A stretch of DNA of 64,000 nucleotides from Osedax frankpressi (lineage: Eukaryota > Annelida > Polychaeta > Sabellida > Siboglinidae): NCBI GenBank assembly GCA_964035775.1, contig OZ038316.1, positions 27,867,162 through 27,931,161 of the forward strand, written 5' to 3'. Every line of letters begins with the position of its first letter. Within the stretch, counting starts at the first letter, position 1. Positions 12,901-25,300 of this stretch are shown piece after piece. Under the pieces are notes generated by a model. The model did not search any database, was not told the origin of the DNA, and was given only the letters and a program-made list of their open reading frames with translations. Made by a program: the position numbers and the translations under genes.

Positions 12901-14968
12901 ACTCCCCAACATAAACCCCAGATAACTCTTCAACATAACTCCCCAACATAACACCCAGATAACTCTCCAACATAACACCCAGATAACTCTCCAACATAAC
13001 ACCCAGATAACTCTTCAACATAACACCCAATATAACTCCCCAACATAAACCCCAGATAACTCTTCAACATAACACCCAGATAACTCTTCAACATAACACC
13101 CAAATAACTCCCCAACATAAAACCCAACATAAACACCAGATATCTCCCCAACATAACACCCATATAACTCTTCAACATAACACCCAGATAACTCCCCAAC
13201 ATAACACCCAGATATCTCCCCAACATAAACCCCAGATAACTCCCCAACATAAACCCCAGATATCTCTTCAACATAAACCCCAGATAACTCCCCAACATAA
13301 CACCCAAATAACTCCCCTCTTACATAACTCTCCAACATAACACCCAACATAACACCCAGATAACTCTTCAACATAACACCCAGATAACTCTTCAACATAA
13401 CACCCAAATAACTCCCCAACATAAAACCCAACATAAACACCAGATATCTCCCCAACATAACACCCATATAACTCTTCAACACAACACCCAGATAACTCCC
13501 CAACATAACACCCAGATATCTCCCCAACATAAACCCCAGATAACTCCCCAACATAAACCCCAGATATCTCTTCAACATAAACCCCAGATAACTCCCCACC
13601 ATAAACCCCAGATAACTCCCCAACATAAACCCCAGATAACTCCCCAACATAAACCCCAGATAACTCCCCAACATAACACCCAGATAACTCTTCAACATAA
13701 CACCCAATATAACTCCCCAACATAACACCCAAATAACTCCCCTCTTACATAACTCTCCAACATAACACCCAACATAACACCCAGATATCTCTTCAACATA
13801 AACCCCAGATAACTCCCCACCATAAACCCCAGATAACTCCCCAACATAAACCCCAGATAACTCCCCAACATAAACCCCAGATAACTCCCCAACATAACAC
13901 CCAGATAACTCCCCAACATAAACCCCAGATAACTCCCCTCCGACATTACATTTTAGCAATGGAATAGGGCGAAGTGGTATTTTCTGTATCGCATATGCGG
14001 CTGTGTGTTCGCTGGCTAAGGGGCGTGGTTTAATCGACTGCACTGCGTTGGTTGCGGCTCTACGTCGACGTAGACGCCACCTGGTGGAGAACCAATGCCA
14101 ATTTGCAGTTTGTCATCGAGTCATACTTTACGCAGCCCAACAAATCCTCGTGAAACGTTTACAATTTAGAACGTAAAAAAATTTAGAAACAGTTCACATT
14201 TTATCTTAAAGGCAAATACATTTTTTTGTTTGGCTTTTGATATATTGATAAAAATCTATTGGCCACCATTAAAATATCATAAAAATAATAGTGAAATAAG
14301 AAATTTGTTATAAAGTACCAATTCATTTATATAAAATACTCCTAAATTAACATTCATTGTTTGATTTCTGATAGGTGGAATTATCACAACTCATTCATCG
14401 TTCTCTCAAAACTGTCACAAGCGATCATCCTCTCACGACTTTATCAACGCTTCTCTATCAACTTGCTCCGGTGTCTCCAACAGCGACGACAATGATTTCT
14501 CTTCAGTAAATGTCCCACCTACATTGGATCAGTACAGCGCGGATTCCTCAACCAACTCGATAAAAAGTACAACTAGCAAACTTCACGAGATCCCACAGAA
14601 TGTTGCCCAAACACAATCGACTAGAATTGATAAACGCAACGATACAAAGATCAACAGAGAAAACGACGCAATGAGAATAAGAGATCCGAGGAATATTGAA
14701 TGGAAAAAAGATTTAAGATGCGAATCTAATTTATTGAATCTACAAGATCCAAATTCACTAGAACTGGACCTTAAGATTACAGGTTTTTATTGATAATTAT
14801 TTTATAGTTTTTACTATCACTAGCATCAATAATTTCCATTTAACAGATCTGTGTTATCAGAAGATTACAAAAGAAAGCTTCTTGAAACCATTGGGTAATA
14901 TTGGAACAAATACTGACAAAGATGATCCTTTATCTTCTTTAGATGTATTGTGGGTAAATAAAAAATAA
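1..14968 (+). CDS. PTPN23: PTPN23 (HD-PTP / Myopic), 3' part, 10 exons
   Basis: ESCRT-associated Bro1-domain protein with a C-terminal tyrosine-phosphatase-like domain, acting in endosomal sorting of receptors. Exons: 1-1854 (open from base 1), 2975-3055, 3360-3450, 8989-9053, 9436-9576, 10166-10291, 10778-10944, 13957-14156, 14375-14782, 14847-14968; 3255 nt, 1085 codons including the TAA stop, all phases agree. Seen: a Gln/Asn/Pro-rich linker in exon 1, then PTP blocks SISIARCYPLKNR, EDYINCSEIG, STECDFWTTCYERNVRVIV, the signature HCCNGIGRSG split over the 10944/13957 junction, and the C-terminal end DDPLSSLDVLWVNKK, very like the vertebrate PTPN23 tail DDPLSLLDPLW. The Bro1 and V domains lie upstream of the window. 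The WPD loop reads FTDWTVSG, so the usual general-acid Asp is absent, which suggests a pseudophosphatase. Exon 1 to 2 is less certain than the PTP exons. The last codons overlap an AATAAA. Confidence 0.88.
2196..2622. repeat. 21-bp tandem array, PTPN23 intron 1855-2974
   Basis: About 20 copies of a 21-bp unit beginning GATGATGTAGACATGCAATG, with the A/T at unit position 9 and a few other sites varying between copies. The reverse strand is open in two frames only because 21 is a multiple of three. The rest of this intron is plain AT-rich sequence. Confidence 0.95.
3106..3348. repeat. ATAACTATATCA-type array, PTPN23 intron 3056-3359
   Basis: Imperfect 12- and 18-bp units (ATAACTATATCA, ATAACTTTATCA, ATAAATCTATCA). 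The array occupies nearly the whole intron and ends about 11 bp before the acceptor CAACAG at 3354-3359. Confidence 0.9.
3466..8750. repeat. 5.3-kb 11-bp minisatellite, PTPN23 intron 3451-8988
   Basis: Roughly 480 copies of the 11-bp unit GGCAGTAGTGC, with position variants giving GGGAGTAGTGA, GGTAGTAGTGA and TGGAGTAGTGC. It begins 15 bp after the GTTAGT donor. Longer blocks of variants recur, pointing to segmental expansion. From about 8460 the unit drifts to GAGGGCGTAGT and GAGGAGGTAGT forms before ending near 8750. Confidence 0.97.
9311..9411. repeat. 10-bp array CACCCTACAC, PTPN23 intron 9054-9435
   Basis: About ten near-perfect copies of CCCTACACCA, ending about 24 bp before the acceptor at 9434-9435. 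A 10-bp unit is out of frame with itself, so the small open frames here are not genes. Confidence 0.92.
9577..10777. other. Two non-repetitive PTPN23 introns around exon 10166-10291
   Basis: Introns 9577-10165 and 10292-10777 are AT-rich and hold no array and no other exon that I could recognise. They show that arrays are common but not universal in introns of this gene. Confidence 0.7.
11022..13940. repeat. 24-bp array with higher-order structure, PTPN23 intron 10945-13956
   Basis: About 120 copies of a 24-bp unit made of ATAACTCTTCAAC or ATAACTCCCCAAC followed by ATAACACCCAG or ATAAACCCCAG. Blocks repeat with a period of 387 bp near 11180-12050, and another long block is duplicated around 13080-13600. 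The array ends about 16 bp before the acceptor at 13955-13956. Reverse-strand frames of up to 342 codons here are repeat artefacts. Confidence 0.95.
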
Positions 14969-15294
14969 ATTCATTATCAATCACATTATTGATGTAATAA
15001 TATCAAATAAATATGCATATATATATTTATTTTTTTTAAATTTGAATATTGATTTCTAGATACATGATGAAATGATAAATAACATAATGTTAATAATCGT
15101 AGCTCTAGCTTTCAGAACTCAACAGAACTCATTAGTTCATATACATTGATCTATACAAAAATATATAGAGTTATCTATACAAAAATATAGGCAAATTTGA
15201 CAAATGAATACTGATTTAGATCGTATACAAAATGACATGGCATTCGAAGCATATATATTTACATATATACATTAGCAATATAACAATGGAATTA
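14969..15294. other. Convergent 3' intergenic spacer, PTPN23 / EIF4E
   Basis: The stops of PTPN23 (+) and EIF4E (-) are 326 bp apart. The spacer is AT-rich. On the plus strand AATAAA occurs at 14956-14961 (overlapping the PTPN23 end) and at 15006-15011, both usable as polyadenylation signals. No other feature was seen. Confidence 0.7.
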
Positions 15295-18200
15295 TTATAC
15301 AGTATATCTATTCTTAGCCATAGATCCCTTCTTTGTTTTTGATTCTGCATGAGCTTGATAGGTAATTCTCACAGTATCCGGAATTCTTAATTTTTCTCTA
15401 AATATGCGACTGTTTATATAATGATTTTGTAAAGAATATAAAATACATGTTCATGTTATACAAATATATATTTGTTATCTATTAATAGAACATACCCAAT
15501 TTTGAGAGTCGCTTCCTGGTTTTCAGCATTAGCTGTCCAAAGACACACCTTATCACCTTTACCTCGAACATTAACTACAATCCCACAAATCTCATGACTC
15601 ATATCTTCAAATAATTCTCCAATAATACATAAAATCTAAAATATAATATTCCATATTAATACATGGAGATCATTATGGTTTAACAAAGTAATAATTATTT
15701 ATACCAACAGCTTCCAGCCAAATCTTGTCCAATTCATTACCTCTCTGTTTCTTATCTAGATTAACAGTCCATTTTCCCCCGTGAAAGTTTTGATGATCCT
15801 CCCACTCGGGCTTAATTCCTTCCTGTGAATGTTATCATACATTTATAATATATTTAAAGTGTATATCGGAAAAATAAATGGACATTTATTTTCAATATTC
15901 TAATTATTTTGAAATGTTTATTAGAAAATCATATATATGTAACCATAAACAGTACAAATGTATAACATTCACTAATTAAATCAATAAAAAAAACAAATTA
16001 TAATAAATTGTCCAAAAAAATCTAATAAATTATTAATATTATTTTTATTGCAGAATCCAACGGCCATTACCAATATTATATTAGTAAACAATAGAAAAAC
16101 TACTATGGCTTTATCATTCAGTATTTAATCATGAGATATATATAAAATATTCACCTACACCAAAGATATCACATTTAGAGTGATATATTTCTGAAGTTGT
16201 TTCCTCATGATATTGGTCTTATAATTTCCGAACCGACTAATATATATTTATATTCATATACAAAGTATCAGTTATTATATGTAATTTTATTGCTTATTTA
16301 ATTAAAATAAATATAAAATAATATATTATCCATTTAAAATTATATGTCTAGTTATAAATCTTTCAAACAAGAAAAATTATAGTATTATTAAAAGAAATAT
16401 TACTTCTAGTTTTGATTATAATTTAAAGATCAAAATTTATTATTAAAACTAATTAAACATGAAATTATATGATAAATATATGAATTATGTGAAAATTTGA
16501 TGTGAATTTTTTTTAGACGTAGAATAATGTGTAAAATTAAATTAGTATTACTAGGAAACCTTAAAGAATGAATAATCGCATTGAATTGGTAGTTTGCTAG
16601 CAGGTTTAACATGGTTATATAAACTCCAGAAGTCTTCAATGAAACGAACAGTAGATATCATCAAATTGTTTTCATTCCATGTCTTGGCAAAATTATTTTT
16701 ATAATAATATAAAGTCCATCTATTTGGATTAAATAAAGTTTAATTAAATAATTGTAAATAAATGGATGTTTTGGTATTTATATTTTAAATATTATTTGAT
16801 TGAAAATCTATATAATATTTTTAAAATACTAAGCATAAATTATGAAATTACAAATATTAATTAAAAATTGTTAATATATAATATGGGTCGAAATCATGTT
16901 GTTAAATTAATACTGACCCTATTGGTCAAAATCACAAATAGGATATCACTAAATGAAATTGGGTGAAAAAATCGGTTGGAAATATTGAATGGATTTTTTA
17001 ACTTATTAAATACATTTTATTTGATGATTTTAATCGATTGAATAAAATAATAGAAAATCGCGCAGGAATGAATTAATTAATGTATAAATTTAATATATAA
17101 TTTGTAACCCATTTTCAAGTGGATGTTTGATTTCAGGTGCATCTATAGCAACATCAGTGTTAGTGGTTTCAGTTTCATCACAAGAATCAACGACATCTTT
17201 ACATTCATCTTTTGATGCAGTAATATCATTTGATGAAGATACATCTTTTGAATCAGATTGTCCTTCCAAATCTTTAGTATTCTATTACCAAATGATTTTA
17301 AATTTATCAATATTTATAATATTTTGATATATAGAAACAATACAATTTTATAAAATATAGGCAATTCTTTATCAATATAGAGACTAGCATACATTAAAAT
17401 ATCTGCAATAAATATTACCTTTATATCTGATGGTGTTAGTGCTATTTCAGCAACATTCTATTGATAAGGGTAATTTATTAAAATTTAAATAAATAATAAT
17501 CTATTAATAATACATTAAAATATATATGTATCATTAAAAGCAATATAATCGTAATACAAATTTAACCTTCAGAAAATACATAAAAATTCTACATTAGAAA
17601 ATAAATGGGATCATGAATATATACCTGATCTGTCAACACAAGTAATATTCACATATAAAAGAATAATTAACTTTATATTGACAAAATAAATAAATAAAAA
17701 AACATAATTTCTAGTTTATCATATTTAATCATTTTCATCAATTATAATGCATGAATAAATATTATGCAAGGCAAAGTAATTTATAAAAAATGTTACCTAG
17801 TAGGCTGCCTATGTTATCATATAAATGTTATAATTCATACAATTTATTAAAAAAGTATATAAAATAAACATTAATATATAACATTTATATACACGATTTA
17901 AAATAATTATTTCCCTCTTATCTAAGAGATAGCTTCGAATTAAATATATTAAAAATAAATCATGAACTATTTAACCTATTAATTGAATTGTCGGATCACA
18001 TGTAGATGATCAAGTGAACATTTATTTAAATTAGTTGACCCAAATCACAGAATATAATTACTCGACTTGTATTCATGATTTTAATGAGTCATATTTATGA
18101 AAACTAATAAATATTATTAGTTTTTTATTGACAATTAATTATTCTTACATATGTGAATATTATTTGTAGGTTTGAGCATATGAAATATGTGAATTCACTA

Positions 18201-18389
18201 CAAGTATAGAGGATGACCAGATTGCATATCAGACTATACAATATGATATTATTTCATAGTATAATATATGATATGCATATCATATTATTAAGTAATATAT
18301 TTTTGAAAAATGTAATGTAACTTATATAAATAATTATTAAATTTGTAAAAAAAAATATTGATATTCACCTTAGTTAAGTTAGCTTCCAT
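15295..18389 (-). CDS. EIF4E: EIF4E, cap-binding translation initiation factor, complete
   Basis: Binds the m7G cap of mRNA and eIF4G in the eIF4F complex. Exons in reading order (- strand): 18389-18369 (MEANLTK), 17457-17419, 17281-17109, 16719-16560, 15822-15709, 15635-15496, 15409-15295; 762 nt, 253 residues plus stop, all phases agree. Seen: a Ser/Asp/Thr-rich N-tail, then IKHPLENGW, KTW (W92), the eIF4G-binding IEDFWSLYNHV (W109), cap-stacking GIKPEWED (W138, E139), and the phosphate-binding RGKGDK (R193, K195, K198), ending KKGSMAKNRYTV. Tyr stands where many eIF4Es have a second Trp (WTLYYYKN against WALWFFKN). The core is certain. The first two small exons are inferred from phase and splice sites only; the true start could differ. 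Introns here lack large arrays. Confidence 0.92.
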
Positions 18390-19372
18390 ATATGTGATGA
18401 ATTCACATACAAATTCACCTTACTTTTTTATGATATACTAATGATTTATATATAATATATGTATAATATTCTACAATATGAAGTAATATCATAATGTATA
18501 TTATGTCTGATATTAGTCTGAGTCAGCTTTTATAATTGTGGTGAATTCACATGTTTTATATCTTGAAACTACATGTATACATATATATAAAAATAATTAC
18601 TATCATAACAAAAAAAACTTAAAAATACCATTATATAATATTATAATAGTTTTCATAAATTTTGTATAAAAATAAAGGAATTCTATTCAGTGACTAGGAT
18701 TATATGTTTACGAATTTTTACCGGGTATTCCATACGTTATCAGAATTGTTTATAAGTGTACATTATATATATATATATATATTTCTTCTAATTATTATTT
18801 CTTTAGTTACTAATTTAGTTTATTATTAAAACATTGTTAAATAATGTATTAATACAATATAATAGTTATATGGATAAGTTATTGATGCAATACATTATAG
18901 AATAACATTGTAAAACATATTTGTATAAAATTAAGATAACATAGTTGTATAATTATTATTTATATTATATTAATTAAATTGTTTACATTCAATATACATG
19001 TAGCTATATATTATATCTAGCATTTCACTGTAAATATATTCATAGTATATTTAATAATTTATAATTACAATAAATAAAATATTGAATAATGTATTTTTGC
19101 GTAACAGAATATATAAAAAATTATATATAGGAAAAAGTATATAATAATAAAAAATATTTGAACTAAAAAATGTATTCCAAACAATATTATAAATATAATT
19201 AATAGCTAATAACCGTAGGTTGTACATTTGGAACAGCCATGCTAAAGTTATCGGAAGCGGCTATGTTTATAGACATTAAACGGATGTTGTTTTTAATTTC
19301 ATGACGTATGTAAATACAAAGATTATAACATCAATAAATTATAAATATATATTAATTAATTTCAGATTTAAA
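18390..19372. promoter_or_regulatory. Divergent intergenic region, EIF4E / HID1
   Basis: EIF4E and HID1 start codons point away from each other across about 980 bp of AT-rich DNA containing a (TA)n run near 18765-18782. It may serve as a shared or bidirectional promoter; this is inference from layout, and no defined core-promoter motif stands out. Confidence 0.4.
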
Positions 19373-22300
19373 ATGGGTAATGCAGATACTAAGTTAAATT
19401 TTAGAAAAGCTGTAGTTCAATTAACTACAAAGACACAGGTATTGTAATACGATATTATTATATATACAATTTAGTTTATATTTTACTTAACTACCCGACA
19501 TAATTATTCTAGAGTAATAGTTTAGTATATCGAACATAATTGCAATTTAAAATAAAATGTTGCTTATTTTTTATTTTCACTGTTTTAAATTCAATAATAT
19601 AAAACGGCATACAAATAGTACTAGCTCGCATGACTGGTTATAGCATGGTATCGCTGACTGTTGATCGAATATTACGTGCTAGTGATTTCGGGTAATCAAT
19701 AATAGTAATAAAGTGATGACATAATTTTACTTTTGATTTGCCGAAATCACTAGCCCGTAACATTTGATCGACCATCGGGCACGCCCCGCCCAACGTACCG
19801 CGTTAAAAAGTAGCCTTTACATATTTTTTTAATGGATATTTGTACAAGTATGTGAGATATTTAATATTCACTTTATATATTTTTTATATATAGTTATCAA
19901 TACGATTAACCGTATCTCACCCTGAAAATAGAATATACATTTTTAAAAACATAATAACCTATTTAATATGTTTTAACATTCGACGACAAGAGATGTAGCT
20001 TATGGACGTAGCCCGCTCCAGAGTTGTAGCTATATAAATTATCGCTAATGTAATATGCGAATCTGTTGAATTAGTGTGTAATTAGGTACTAGGAATGTGA
20101 GCTTTATTGTGTTAATAATTATCTAATAATTCGCGTTTCAAGAGCTGTCAATCAAATTAAACTACGCCCTAAATTGTATATAGTGATAATATATTTATCT
20201 AAGTCGGGTGGCTTCAATGTGTCATATTTATATTATTTGTTTTTGATTTATTATATGATATCTTAATTATTATGATTCATAATATCTTATTAACTTTATA
20301 TTAGTATTTAAAATATTCATTTCATGATTTTAGTATTTTACTTCTAAGTAAATTATAGTTAGTTATTATTTATTAAAATATTATATAATTACTATAAAAT
20401 CATATAAATTAAGATATCATCCAATTGAAATGTTTTAATTCAAATTTTGACTCTATGTGATTAATATATAAATGGTTATAAATAATATTAACATATTCAT
20501 TTTTTTTTCATTATTAATGTTAAGCGGAATCATATTCTAGAGAATATTTACAAATCATTTATTTTATTAATTTTTGCAAGTACATTTTAATATTCGTCGT
20601 TTTCATTTTCAGCCTTGAGAATATCTCTACCCTCGTAACCATTATCCTAGGAAATTGTTGTTTACAATTTGTGTTATTAACTTCTAGATATTAATACTAT
20701 AAAGTTAAGTTATTAATTATTAATTATTATAAGTTATTAATACTTTCAAGTATTAAAAATCTACTTCCGCTTTAAATATCCCTTGTTCAATATAAAGCGA
20801 ATAAATAATAAATTAATGATATCATATAATGTACAACATACATAATAGTATAATGTTTGTAATGAATTATTCCGAGAGTGAAATGAATTAATGATCCTAA
20901 ATAAATTCCGATGTTTATTTATGATTCATTTGGTGGCGTGTTTTGTGTAATGGATATTATTCTGTAATAATTTGTTTACAATATGTTAAATATCTTTTAT
21001 CATATTGTGTTTAATACCTTTTAACATTAATCTCGTTGGTTTTATAGTAATATTATTCTATCCTATATTCTCTAGCTTGGACAACAGTTGTATTAAACTA
21101 GATTTGTAGTTAGTGAGCATATCAGACTTGCATAGTTATTGTTGTGTTTTTTATAAAATTATTAATAACTTAAAATCTCAAATTCTCTTATTAAATTATT
21201 CTGCGAATGTTATATAACGTTATGTCATGTGGTCATTTGTAAGACTATAAATGACTTTTCGTTATATGATATATCAACATATTAATAGATGATACAGTTA
21301 AATATTATATATATATATATATACATTTCTAATGATTCACCAATATTTATTTCAGTGTTTATTTTTTATTTTAAATATATTGATATTTTTTATTTTAAAT
21401 ATAAAAATCTCTTTTTCAGGCAATTACATCATGAAAAATATGAAAAATACATTTTCTAACTCCTTAAAAACATAAATAAATAGAAACATATATAGCTATT
21501 TAATTTTAAATATATTTTGTAATATTTAAAAATATATATATATATATTATATATTATCATAATAATTATGCCAAACATTGTTGCACTCTACATAACTTTA
21601 TGTAATACTCATCGACCACTCTTCCTTCCGATAAAAATAAAGCACTCAATTAGAATTACTAAAACATATAATGATGAAAAGTGCATTGATATTGCCTCGC
21701 CTACAATATATGATGTCATTCCCTCTGTTTCGATTGCTTCCCCTCCCCGCCCTAAACAACGCCCTCCCCGCTCTCCTCTCCCTCCCCTCCCCTAAACAAC
21801 GCCCTCCCGCCCTAAACAACGCCCGCCCCTAAACAACAGTCTCCCCGCCCCTAAACAACCCCCTCCCTCTCCTAAACAACGCCCTCCCCTAAACAACACC
21901 ATCCCCTCCCCTAAACAACACCCTTCCCTCCCTAACAACACCCTCCCCTCCCCTAAACAACACCCTCCCTTAAACAACTCCCTCCCCATCAGCCCGTCGA
22001 CATAGGGGATGAGCACTTCTGGTCTCAGTTCTGGTGTGAACCGCTGGCGGGCGGAGCTCAAGACGTATTCGCTTTGATACCCGCAGCTGAGATACGAGCC
22101 CTTCGAGAAGAATCCCCCTCAAATCTAGCCACGCTTTGCTACAAAGCTGTTGAAAATCTTGTAAACGCTGCCAACAATGCCTGTATAGGCAAACGTTCTC
22201 ACCAGACTGGTTAGTATTCTTAATACGGTGTTAGGTACGGTGTTAGGTACGGTGTTAGGTACGGTGTTAGGTACGGTGTTAGGTACGGTGTTAGGTACGG

Positions 22301-25300
22301 TGTTTGGTACGGTGTTAGGTAAGGTGTTTAATACGGTGTTTGGTACGGTGTTTAATACGGTGTTAGGTACGGTGTTAGGTAAGGTGTTTAATACGGTGTT
22401 TGGTACGGTGTTTAATACGGTGTTTGATAAGGTGTTTGATAAGGTGTTTGATACGGTGTTTAATACGGTGTTAGGTACGGTGTTTGATACGGTGTTAGGT
22501 ACGGTGTTAGGTACGGTGTTAGGTACGGTGTTAGGTACGGTGTTTGGTATAGTGTTAGGTACGGTGTTTGGTATAGTGTTAGGTACGGTGTTAGGTACAG
22601 TATTAGGTACGGTGTTAGGTACGGTGTTAGGTACAGTATTAGGTACGGTGTTAGGTACGGTGTTAGGTACGGTGTTAGGTACGGTGTTAGGTACGGTGTT
22701 AGGTACGGTGTTAGGTAAGGTGTTAGGTAAGGTGTTAGGTACGGTGTTAGGTACGGTGTTAGGTACGGTGTTAGGTACGGTGTTAGGTACGTTGTTTAAT
22801 ACGGTGTTAGGTACGGTGTTAGGTACGGTGTTAGGTACGGTGTTAGGTACGGTGTTAGGTACTGTGTTTGATAAGGTGTTTGATAAGGTGTTTAATACGG
22901 TGTTAGGTACGGTGTTAGGTACGGTGTTAGGTACGGTGTTAGGTACGGTGTTAGGTACGGTGTTAGGTACGGTGTTAGGTACGGTGTTAGGTAAGGTGTT
23001 AGGTACGGTGTTAGGTACGGTGTTAGGTACGGTGTTTGGTAAGGTGTTAGGTACGGTGTTAGGTACGGTGTTAGGTACGGTGTTAGGTACGGTGTTAGGT
23101 ACGGTGTTAGGTACGGTGTTAGGTACGGTGTTAGGTACGGTGTTTGGTAAGGTGTTAGGTACGGTGTTAGGTACGGTGTTAGGTACGGTGTTAGGTACGG
23201 TGTTAGGTACGGTGTTAGGTACGGTGTTAGGTACGGTGTTAGGTACGGTGTTAGGTACGGTGTTAGGTACGGTGTTAGGTACGGTGTTAGGTACGGTGTT
23301 TGGTACGGTGTTTGGTACGGTGTTAGGTACGGTGTTAGGTACGGTGTTAGGTACGGTGTTTGGTAAGGTGTTAGGTACGGTGTTAGGTACGGTGTTAGGT
23401 AAGGTGTTAGGTACGGTGTTAGGTACGGTGTTAGGTACGGTGTTAGGTACGGTGTTTGGTAAGGTGTTAGGTACGGTGTTAGGTACGGTGTTAGGTAAGG
23501 TGTTAGGTACGGTGTTAGGTACGGTGTTAGGTACGGTGTTAGGTACGGTGTTAGGTACGGTGTTTAATACGGTGTTAGGTACGGTGTTAGGTACGGTGTT
23601 AGGTACGGTGTTTGGTAAGGTGTTAGGTACGGTGTTAGGTACGGTGTTTAATACGGTGTTAGGTACGGTGTTAGGTACGGTGTTAGGTACGGTGTTAGGT
23701 ACGGTGTTAGGTACGGTGTTAGGTACGGTGTTAGGTACGGTGTTAGGTACGGTGTTAGGTACGGTGTTAGGTAAGGTGTTAGGTACGGTGTTAGGTACGG
23801 TGTTAGGTAAGGTGTTAGGTACGGTGTTAGGTACGGTGTTAGGTACGGTGTTAGGTACGGTGTTAGGTACGGTGTTAGGTACGGTGTTAGGTACGGTGTT
23901 AGGTACGGTGTTTGGTAAGGTGTTTGGTAAGGTGTTAGGTACGGTGTTAGGTACGGTGTTTAATACGGTGTTAGGTACGGTGTTAGGTACGGTGTTAGGT
24001 ACGGTGTTAGGTACGGTGTTAGGTACGGTGTTAGGTACGGTGTTAGGTACGGTGTTAGGTACGGTGTTAGGTACGGTGTTAGGTAAGGTGTTAGGTACGG
24101 TGTTAGGTACGGTGTTAGGTACGGTGTTAGGTAAGGTGTTAGGTACGGTGTTTGTTACGGTGATTAATACGGTGTTAGGTACGGTGTTAGGTACGGTGTT
24201 AGGTACGGTGTTAGGTACGGTGTTAGGTACGGTGTTAGGTACGGTGTTAGGTACGGTGTTAGGTACGGTGTTAGGTACGGTGTTAGGTACGGTGTTTGGT
24301 ACGGTGTTAGGTACGGTGTTAGGTAAGGTGTTTGGTACGGTGTTAGGTACGGTGTTAGGTACGGTGTTAGGTACAGTGTTTGATAAGGTGTTAGGTACGG
24401 TGTTAGGTACGGTGTTAGGTACGGTGTTAGATACAGTGTTTGATAAGGTGTTAGGTACGGTGTTAGGTACGGTGTTAGGTACGGTGTTAGGTACGGTGTT
24501 AGGTACGGTGTTAGGTACGGTGTTAGGTACGGTGTTAGGTACGGTGTTAGGTACGGTGTTAGGTACGGTGTTTGATAAGGTGTTTGATAAGGTGTTTAAT
24601 ACGGTGTTAGGTACGGTGTTAGGTACGGTGTTAGGTACTGTGTTTGATAAGGTGTTTGATAAGGTGTTTAATACGGTGTTAGGTACGGTGTTAGGTACGG
24701 TGTTAGGTACGGTGTTAACTACGGTGTTTAATACGGTGTTAGATACGGTGTTAGATACGGTGTTAGGTACGGTGTTTGGTACGGTGTTAGGTACGGTGTT
24801 AGGTACGGTGTTAGGTACTGTGTTTGATAAGGTGTTTGATAAGGTGTTTAATACGGTGTTAGGTACGGTGTTAGGTACGGTGTTAGGTACGGTGTTAGGT
24901 ACGGTGTTAGGTACGGTGTTTGGTACGGTGTTAGGTACGGTGTTAGGTACGGTGTTAGGTACGGTGTTTGGTACGGTGTTAGGTACGGTGTTTGGTACGG
25001 TGTTAGGTACGGTGTTAGGTACGGTGTTAGGTACGATGTTAGGTAAGGTGTTAGGTAAGGTGTTAGGTACGGTGTTAGGTACGGTGTTAACTACGGTGTT
25101 AGGTACGGTGTTAGGTACGGTGTTAGGTACGATGTTAGGTAAGGTGTTAGGTAAGGTGTTAGGTACGGTGTTAGGTACGGTGTTAGGTACGGTGTTAGGT
25201 ACGGTGTTAACTACGGTGTTAGGTACGGTGTTAGGTACGGTGTTAGGTACGGTGTTAACTACGGTGTTAGGTACGGTGTTAGGTACGGTGTTTGTTACGG

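Noticed and set aside
11013-14043. Reverse-strand frames of 277 and 342 codons (SYLGVML repeats)
   Set aside because: 24-bp repeat artefacts in PTPN23 intron 7; a single unit gives open frames in several phases.
17600-17830. 5- to 12-nt microexons in EIF4E intron 1
   Set aside because: Splice-like motifs exist near 17620 and 17800 on the - strand, but their lengths break the phase between MEANLTK and the next exon, which fit directly without them.
18266-18285. 20-bp perfect palindrome of ATATGATATG form
   Set aside because: In sequence this AT-rich such palindromes are expected, and no partner feature was seen.
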